Shown here: positions 59,755 through 64,000 of the stretch, one piece after another
How positions within the stretch are numbered: the stretch's first letter is position 1
How the letters are laid out: every line of letters starts with the position of its first letter
Assembly (NCBI RefSeq): GCF_046271865.1
Contig: NZ_CP176580.1
Location: 3,162,001 to 3,226,000, forward strand
Source of the DNA: Nitrincola salilacus
GTDB lineage: Bacteria > Pseudomonadota > Gammaproteobacteria > Pseudomonadales > Balneatricaceae
Direction: 5' to 3'
Length of the DNA stretch: 64,000 nucleotides
Program-made: the position numbers and the translations under genes
The notes under the pieces: model-generated
Told to the model about the DNA's origin: nothing
Seen by the model: only the letters and a program-made list of their open reading frames with translations
Database searches by the model: none

Positions 59755-60951
59755 TTACTTCTCACTTCCTGTGCGCTCGGCATCGAAGGCACAGACTTTT
59801 TCATAAAGCAGGTCACCAACCAGCGGTTTACGCCAGCCACCGAGAGAGTCGGGTAGATGAAACCGGCCCTGCTCGTCCCGCGAATTAATCAGCTTCTCGA
59901 CATCACGACGACGAATCAGCACTTCCGGCTGGATATCCTGCTCGGCTGCAACCTTTCGCCCCATCGCCATCATCTTTTTCAACTGGGTGTTCCAGTAAAC
60001 ATGAACCGGCAAGCTGATCGGCAACGGCGGGTTCTGTCTGGCAGACTCAGCGGCATCGGCCAGCACCTGTAAAATCTCTGCACCATCCCTGTTCACAGCC
60101 TGGCGCCAGAGATCCGGCACGGCTGCCAATTCATCCAGAGTAGCAGGCCAGCGATTGATGATCTCGAGCAGCACCTCATTGCGCAGCACACGGGCACGAC
60201 ACAGGTTCCGGCTGCGGCACACCTGCTCTCGCCAACTGGCCAGGTCTCGCAAACCTGCCAAGCGCTCAGGATCGCTCAAGTTCATCTGGGTGAAACGGAG
60301 ATAATAAACCTTACCCTGTGGATCATCATCGAGACAGTTGCGTCGCAGTGCCTCACACTCCTGACGAAACCACTCCAGGCGCCCCTTTTCCTGCAGCAGT
60401 TGCATCTGCTGATGAGCGATGGCTGCCAGATACGCAACATCCAGCGCAGCATAATGGATCTGTTCCTGAGTCAGCGGTCGTTTTAACCAGTCAGACACGG
60501 TATGCGCCTTGCCAAGCTCAATGCCCAACGCATGCTGCACCAGACGCTGCAGTCCCATGCTGAAGCCCCAGCCGATAAAGGCAGCGGCGATCTGGGTATC
60601 AAACAATGGCCGCGGAATAACACCGAAACTGTTCTGAAACAGCTCCAGATCCTCGCTGCCGGAATGCAGCACCTTGATCACCGAAGGGTTCTTCAGCAGC
60701 TCAACAAAGGGGGCAAACTCCTTGATGCTAAGTGGGTCAATCAGATAGCAGTGGCTATCATCACCCACCTGTATCAGACCGGGAATCGGGTAGAAGGTCT
60801 CAGTGCGTACGAATTCGGTATCAATTGCGATCAGCGGCAATTGTGACCATTCTTTGCAATACTGAGCCAGTGTTTCAGAATCACCAATCCAGATCGGATT
60901 ACTGGCGCTTTGTTCAAGCAGTTGCCAATCAACGGCATCGTTCATCTGCAT
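59755..60951 (-). CDS. rnd: Ribonuclease D
   Basis: A 398-residue 3'-5' exoribonuclease that matures tRNAs and other stable RNAs. The DEDD catalytic set is visible as IDTEFVRTETF, the Asp in LHSGSEDLELF, FDTQIAAAF and the Tyr/Asp in YAALDVAYL. HRDC domains follow after about residue 210. The ATG at 60951 overlaps the recR stop codon as TGATG; an ATG two codons later (60945) is an alternative. It is coupled to recR upstream and ycgL downstream. Confidence 0.95.
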   Translation of the reverse strand: MQMNDAVDWQLLEQSASNPIWIGDSETLAQYCKEWSQLPLIAIDTEFVRTETFYPIPGLIQVGDDSHCYLIDPLSIKEFAPFVELLKNPSVIKVLHSGSEDLELFQNSFGVIPRPLFDTQIAAAFIGWGFSMGLQRLVQHALGIELGKAHTVSDWLKRPLTQEQIHYAALDVAYLAAIAHQQMQLLQEKGRLEWFRQECEALRRNCLDDDPQGKVYYLRFTQMNLSDPERLAGLRDLASWREQVCRSRNLCRARVLRNEVLLEIINRWPATLDELAAVPDLWRQAVNRDGAEILQVLADAAESARQNPPLPISLPVHVYWNTQLKKMMAMGRKVAAEQDIQPEVLIRRRDVEKLINSRDEQGRFHLPDSLGGWRKPLVGDLLYEKVCAFDAERTGSEK

Positions 60952-61559
60952 CAGGACTCACTCCTCAGTGAACGTCGTCCAGCCATCGCATGCGCCAGAG
61001 TACCACCATCAACATATTCCAACTCACCACCAACCGGAACACCATGGGCTATACGGCTGATTCTGACATCACTGTGGTTAAGCTGAGCTGCTATATAGTG
61101 AGCGGTTGCCTCACCCTCTACGGTCGGATTTGTTGCCAGAATCAATTCACTGACTCCACCTTGTTCAACCCGATCAATCAACTGCGAGATCCCCAGATCA
61201 TCCGGCCCGACGCCATCAATCGGTGACAGGTGCCCCTTAAGGACAAAGTAGACGCCCTGAAAGCCGCCGGTCTGCTCAATGACCATCAGGTCCACCGGGG
61301 ATTCCAGCACACAGATGATGGAGTGATCACGCGACTCATCCGCACAGATCTCGCAGACAGGCTCCTCCGACAGCGTACGGCAGCGCGAACACTCACCGAC
61401 TCGCTCAACGGCATCCAGCATCGCTGCCGCGAGTTGACGGGCACTGTCGCGATCTCGCTCCAGCAGGTGCAGCGCCATACGCTGCGCTGTTTTCGGACCA
61501 ACGCCGGGCAGACAGCGCAACGATGAGATCAACTGCTGTAATAAGGGACTGAATGCCAT
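60951..61559 (-). CDS. recR: Recombination mediator RecR
   Basis: A 202-residue protein that loads RecA at gaps together with RecO and RecF. In order: helix-hairpin-helix (LRCLPGVGPKTAQRMALHLL), Cys4 zinc finger (CSRCRTLSEEPVCEIC), and a Toprim domain (IICVLESPVDLMVIEQTG). The C-terminal GVPVGGELEYVDGGTLAHA is diagnostic. It lies three bases after ebfC and overlaps rnd by one base. Confidence 0.97.
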   Translation of the reverse strand: MAFSPLLQQLISSLRCLPGVGPKTAQRMALHLLERDRDSARQLAAAMLDAVERVGECSRCRTLSEEPVCEICADESRDHSIICVLESPVDLMVIEQTGGFQGVYFVLKGHLSPIDGVGPDDLGISQLIDRVEQGGVSELILATNPTVEGEATAHYIAAQLNHSDVRISRIAHGVPVGGELEYVDGGTLAHAMAGRRSLRSES

Positions 61560-61562
61560 GGA

Positions 61563-61895
61563 TCAGAACGGCATCTTAAAGCCAGGCGGCAGACCCATAC
61601 CGCCGGTCAGACCCGCCATTTTCTCCTGCGTATGCTGCTCGACTTTACGTACGGCATCATTCACAGCGGCCGCCAGGAGGTCTTCAAGAATCTCTTTATC
61701 CTCTTCCATCAGACTGTCATCGATGGCGACGCTTTTCACATCATGACGACCATTCATCACGACTCTCACCAGACCGGCACCGGACTCACCGGTAATCTCA
61801 GTCTTGGCGATCTCTTCCTGAGCACGCTGCATATCTTCCTGCATCTTCTGGGCCTGTTTCATCAGGTTGCCCATATTACCCATACCTTTCATCAT
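61563..61895 (-). CDS. ybaB: YbaB/EbfC family nucleoid-associated protein
   Basis: A 110-residue dimeric DNA-binding protein of the YbaB/EbfC family, with the family core GAGLVRVVMNGRHDVKSVAID and the Met/Gln-rich N-terminal helix. GAGG lies about nine bases before the ATG. It sits between dnaX and recR as in most Gammaproteobacteria. Confidence 0.95.
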   Translation of the reverse strand: MMKGMGNMGNLMKQAQKMQEDMQRAQEEIAKTEITGESGAGLVRVVMNGRHDVKSVAIDDSLMEEDKEILEDLLAAAVNDAVRKVEQHTQEKMAGLTGGMGLPPGFKMPF

Positions 61896-61912
61896 GGTCT
61901 GCTACCTCTTAA

Positions 61913-63931
61913 TCACTCTGAATCTATCGGGATGACTGACTCTGTGACGAGTCTGGCGTCAAATTGTTCAATCAATGTCTGTACGATCGGGTCACGGTTC
62001 AGCGAGACAACGGCCTCTGCCTGGCGCTCAGCACGACGCCTGGCGGTAAAACGTGCGGGAGTTTCCTGGCGCTGTTCCTCACGCTTGAATACCACCTGAA
62101 GCTCACACCCAAAGGTCTGCTGCAGTGCATCCACGATACGCGTGCGCTGAGTGTCGTTGATCAGCTCTTCCTGCTCCAAGGTGTAGTGAAACACCAATTC
62201 ATGGCCATCAACCTGCTCCAGCGACAGGTTGCGGGCAATATTCGCCGTCATGCCGGAAAGTCCCGTGCGATCAACCAACGTGACCCAGTCACGGACCTGA
62301 AATGCTGCTATGTCCGGGATGGCCTCATCCGGGGCAATCGGCTCTGGCTCGGCAGGCACCGGGGCCGGCGACTTTTCGGCTTGCTCTGGCTGATACGGAG
62401 CCTGTGCGTTGGGTTCCTCTGTAACCGGTTCCTGCACTATCCTGCTTGCAGTCTGAGACTGCACCGCCTCCATGACAGGCGGCATAACCATCGTCACTGG
62501 TGCATCAAACTGCTGTTCAGGCTTTTTTGTGCTGCTTACCTCCCCCTCCTGTTCCAGCCAGGGCGGAACCTCATCATCCCAGGGAGGGGTATTCTGTTCT
62601 GCAGCGGATGATGCTGGTGTATCTGCTGGAGCACTATCGCGCTTCATCGGAGCCGGCTTGTCTACCACAGGGTCCGGCTCAGATTCTGGTCCAGACCCTG
62701 GTTCTGACCCTGGTTCTGAAAAGGGCTTCTGAGCGGGTGTATTCGGGGCAGTTTCGACTGAGTGCTCAGCCGGTGCGGCAGGACTGGCAGTATGCGCAGA
62801 TGCCGAAGTCTGTTTCAGCTCAGAGAATGCCGCCAGCGGCTGGACAGATGCCGGGCGGAAAGCCAACATTCTGAGCAGCACCATCTCCAGCCCTTCACGC
62901 GCATCCGGCACATAAGGCATATCTTTGCGCCCGACCAGACCTATCTGATAATAGAGCTGAACCTCTTCAGCCCGCAGACGGCTTGCCAGCGACAGCAACT
63001 GCTCTTTATCGCCGAGACTATTGTCGATGGCATCCGGTAACATCTGCGCCAGTGCAATGCGGTGCAGCAGGGAGACAATATCGCCCAGCAACATCTGATA
63101 ATCGGGTGAGAAGCGAGACAACTCAGCCAGCGTTTCAATTACTGCATGCGGATCATGATCGGCCAACCCCTCAAGGATGCGATATACCAGGCGATGGTCA
63201 ATGGTGCCCAGCATTGCCCGCACATCTGTCTCATTAACCTGCCCTCCTCCGAAAGCGATCGCCTGATCTGTCAGGCTCAATGCATCTCGCATCGACCCTT
63301 CGGCAGACCTTGCCAACAGCCACAGTGACGGCTCGTCATAGGGAATACTTTCTTCCGTCAGCACATGCGCCAGATGATCCACAATCCGTTGAGGAATCAT
63401 GTTTTTCAGATTGAACTGCAGACAGCGCGACAGAATCGTCACAGGCAGTTTCTGCGGATCGGTAGTCGCCAGCAGAAACTTGATATGCGGAGGTGGTTCT
63501 TCGAGTGTTTTCAGCAGGGCATTGAAGGAGTGCCCTGAAAGCATATGCACCTCGTCGATCAGGTATATCTTGAATCGACCATGGGTGGGTGCATATTGAA
63601 CATTTTCGAGCAGCTCGCGGGTATCTTCCACCTTGGTACGAGAGGCCGCATCGACCTCAATCAGATCGACAAAGCGACCCTCGGCTATTTCAAGGCAAGC
63701 GGTACATTTGCCACAGGGCTCTGAGGAGATACCCACTTCACAGTTGAGCGACTTGGCAAACAGGCGGGCAATTGAGGTTTTGCCGACACCACGCGTCCCT
63801 GTAAACAGGTAAGCATGGTGCAGACGACCATCATCCAGCGCATTGACCAGCGCCTTGAGCACATGTTCCTGCCCAACCATCTCGGTGAAGCGTCTTGGAC
63901 GCCATTTGCGCGCCAGTACCTGATAGCTCAT
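61913..63931 (-). CDS. dnaX: DNA polymerase III subunits tau and gamma
   Basis: A 672-residue clamp-loader ATPase. Walker A GTRGVGKTS, zinc-binding Cys residues in CEVGISSEPCGKCTAC, Walker B YLIDEVHML and sensor 1 ATTDPQKLPVTILSRC are in the first domain. Residues about 375-545 are a low-complexity Pro/Glu/Ser/Ala linker with tandem EPGS units (62680-62721), and the tau-specific polymerase-binding domain ends the protein. A programmed frameshift site lies at codons 468-470 (listed separately), predicting a short gamma form. It heads the dnaX-ybaB-recR-rnd-ycgL-ycgN series. Confidence 0.95.
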   Translation of the reverse strand: MSYQVLARKWRPRRFTEMVGQEHVLKALVNALDDGRLHHAYLFTGTRGVGKTSIARLFAKSLNCEVGISSEPCGKCTACLEIAEGRFVDLIEVDAASRTKVEDTRELLENVQYAPTHGRFKIYLIDEVHMLSGHSFNALLKTLEEPPPHIKFLLATTDPQKLPVTILSRCLQFNLKNMIPQRIVDHLAHVLTEESIPYDEPSLWLLARSAEGSMRDALSLTDQAIAFGGGQVNETDVRAMLGTIDHRLVYRILEGLADHDPHAVIETLAELSRFSPDYQMLLGDIVSLLHRIALAQMLPDAIDNSLGDKEQLLSLASRLRAEEVQLYYQIGLVGRKDMPYVPDAREGLEMVLLRMLAFRPASVQPLAAFSELKQTSASAHTASPAAPAEHSVETAPNTPAQKPFSEPGSEPGSGPESEPDPVVDKPAPMKRDSAPADTPASSAAEQNTPPWDDEVPPWLEQEGEVSSTKKPEQQFDAPVTMVMPPVMEAVQSQTASRIVQEPVTEEPNAQAPYQPEQAEKSPAPVPAEPEPIAPDEAIPDIAAFQVRDWVTLVDRTGLSGMTANIARNLSLEQVDGHELVFHYTLEQEELINDTQRTRIVDALQQTFGCELQVVFKREEQRQETPARFTARRRAERQAEAVVSLNRDPIVQTLIEQFDARLVTESVIPIDSE
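62522..62550 (-). promoter_or_regulatory. dnaX programmed -1 frameshift site
   Basis: The coding strand has the in-frame slippery heptamer A AAA AAG (62528-62522), with the zero frame reading ACA-AAA-AAG-CCT. Slipping back one base gives GCC then TGA, an immediate stop, making a gamma form of 471 residues. Ten bases upstream is the Shine-Dalgarno-like AGGAGGGGGAGG (62550-62539), as in E. coli dnaX. No strong hairpin was seen directly downstream; the nearest is about 40 bases away. Confidence 0.8.
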
Positions 63932-64000
63932 TATCCGTGTATCAACCCTTGAAACCGATGTTTCTGAAAGCGGTTATCCTAACACGGTTCCAGCTTCACG

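Noticed and set aside
61964..62611. A 215-codon frame antisense to dnaX
   Set aside because: It lies opposite the low-complexity linker and tau domain of dnaX; it has no independent support.
63932..64000. Possible signal-recognition-particle RNA upstream of dnaX, as in Pseudomonas
   Set aside because: The 69 visible bases contain neither the conserved SRP tetraloop nor the internal-loop sequence; anything further lies outside the window.
1..64000. CRISPR arrays, insertion sequences, tRNA and rRNA genes
   Set aside because: No regularly spaced direct repeats of CRISPR type, no transposase or integrase frames and no tRNA-like cloverleaf with a TTCRANY arm were seen.

Overview
The window is a chromosomal segment of a marine or halophilic gammaproteobacterium, most likely of the Oceanospirillales/Pseudomonadales side. 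The basis is the rnd-ycgL-ycgN and dnaX-ybaB-recR gene orders, the close match of housekeeping proteins (YbiT, GhrA, RpsA, Prc, RhlE) to gammaproteobacterial families, and moderate GC content. No rRNA, tRNA, CRISPR array, insertion sequence or prophage was seen. The left edge cuts a putrescine-type aminotransferase; the right edge lies just upstream of dnaX.

Layout. 1-5.3 kb: polyamine/aminoaldehyde catabolism (SpuC-like aminotransferase, LuxR-type regulator, KauB/PuuC dehydrogenase), GhrA reductase and a cold-shock protein. 5.4-17.2 kb: mixed housekeeping and accessory genes (DUF2784, RBBP9-like hydrolase, YaiI, RhlE, YbiT, AlkA, two periplasmic solute-binding proteins, NmrA-like protein, AzoR with a divergent LysR, YcaQ-like glycosylase). 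17.5-36.1 kb: an envelope and stress block with an OmpA lipoprotein, AI-2E-family permease, DUF3185, two overlapping tiny genes, cardiolipin synthase, MgtC, a 2,904-codon cyclic beta-1,2-glucan synthase, a beta-barrel protein, large-subunit catalase, a PhnA-like membrane protein, a 23-residue membrane peptide and a PRC-barrel protein. 36-40 kb: a LysR regulator, two AT-rich unknown genes and a nitronate monooxygenase.

40.2-43.0 kb holds the most striking system. A methyl-accepting chemotaxis protein carries, at its extreme C-terminus, a complete photoactive yellow protein (PYP) domain with every key photocycle residue conserved. Two bases downstream follows an AMP-forming ligase of the 4-coumarate:CoA ligase family that activates the PYP chromophore. 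The pair reads as a self-contained blue-light chemoreceptor operon: photoreceptor plus chromophore-loading enzyme. The tyrosine ammonia-lyase that would supply p-coumarate is not in the window.

43-64 kb: an isoaspartyl-dipeptidase homologue with an altered metal site, an EamA exporter, M18 aminopeptidase, Prc protease with a coupled coiled-coil membrane protein, rpsA, a histidine kinase, a DeoR regulator with an inositol-monophosphatase-family enzyme next to a 2-aminoethylphosphonate-type ABC transporter, and the rnd and dnaX clusters. dnaX contains an in-frame slippery heptamer with an upstream Shine-Dalgarno-like element and an immediate -1 frame stop, the arrangement that makes the gamma subunit in Escherichia coli.
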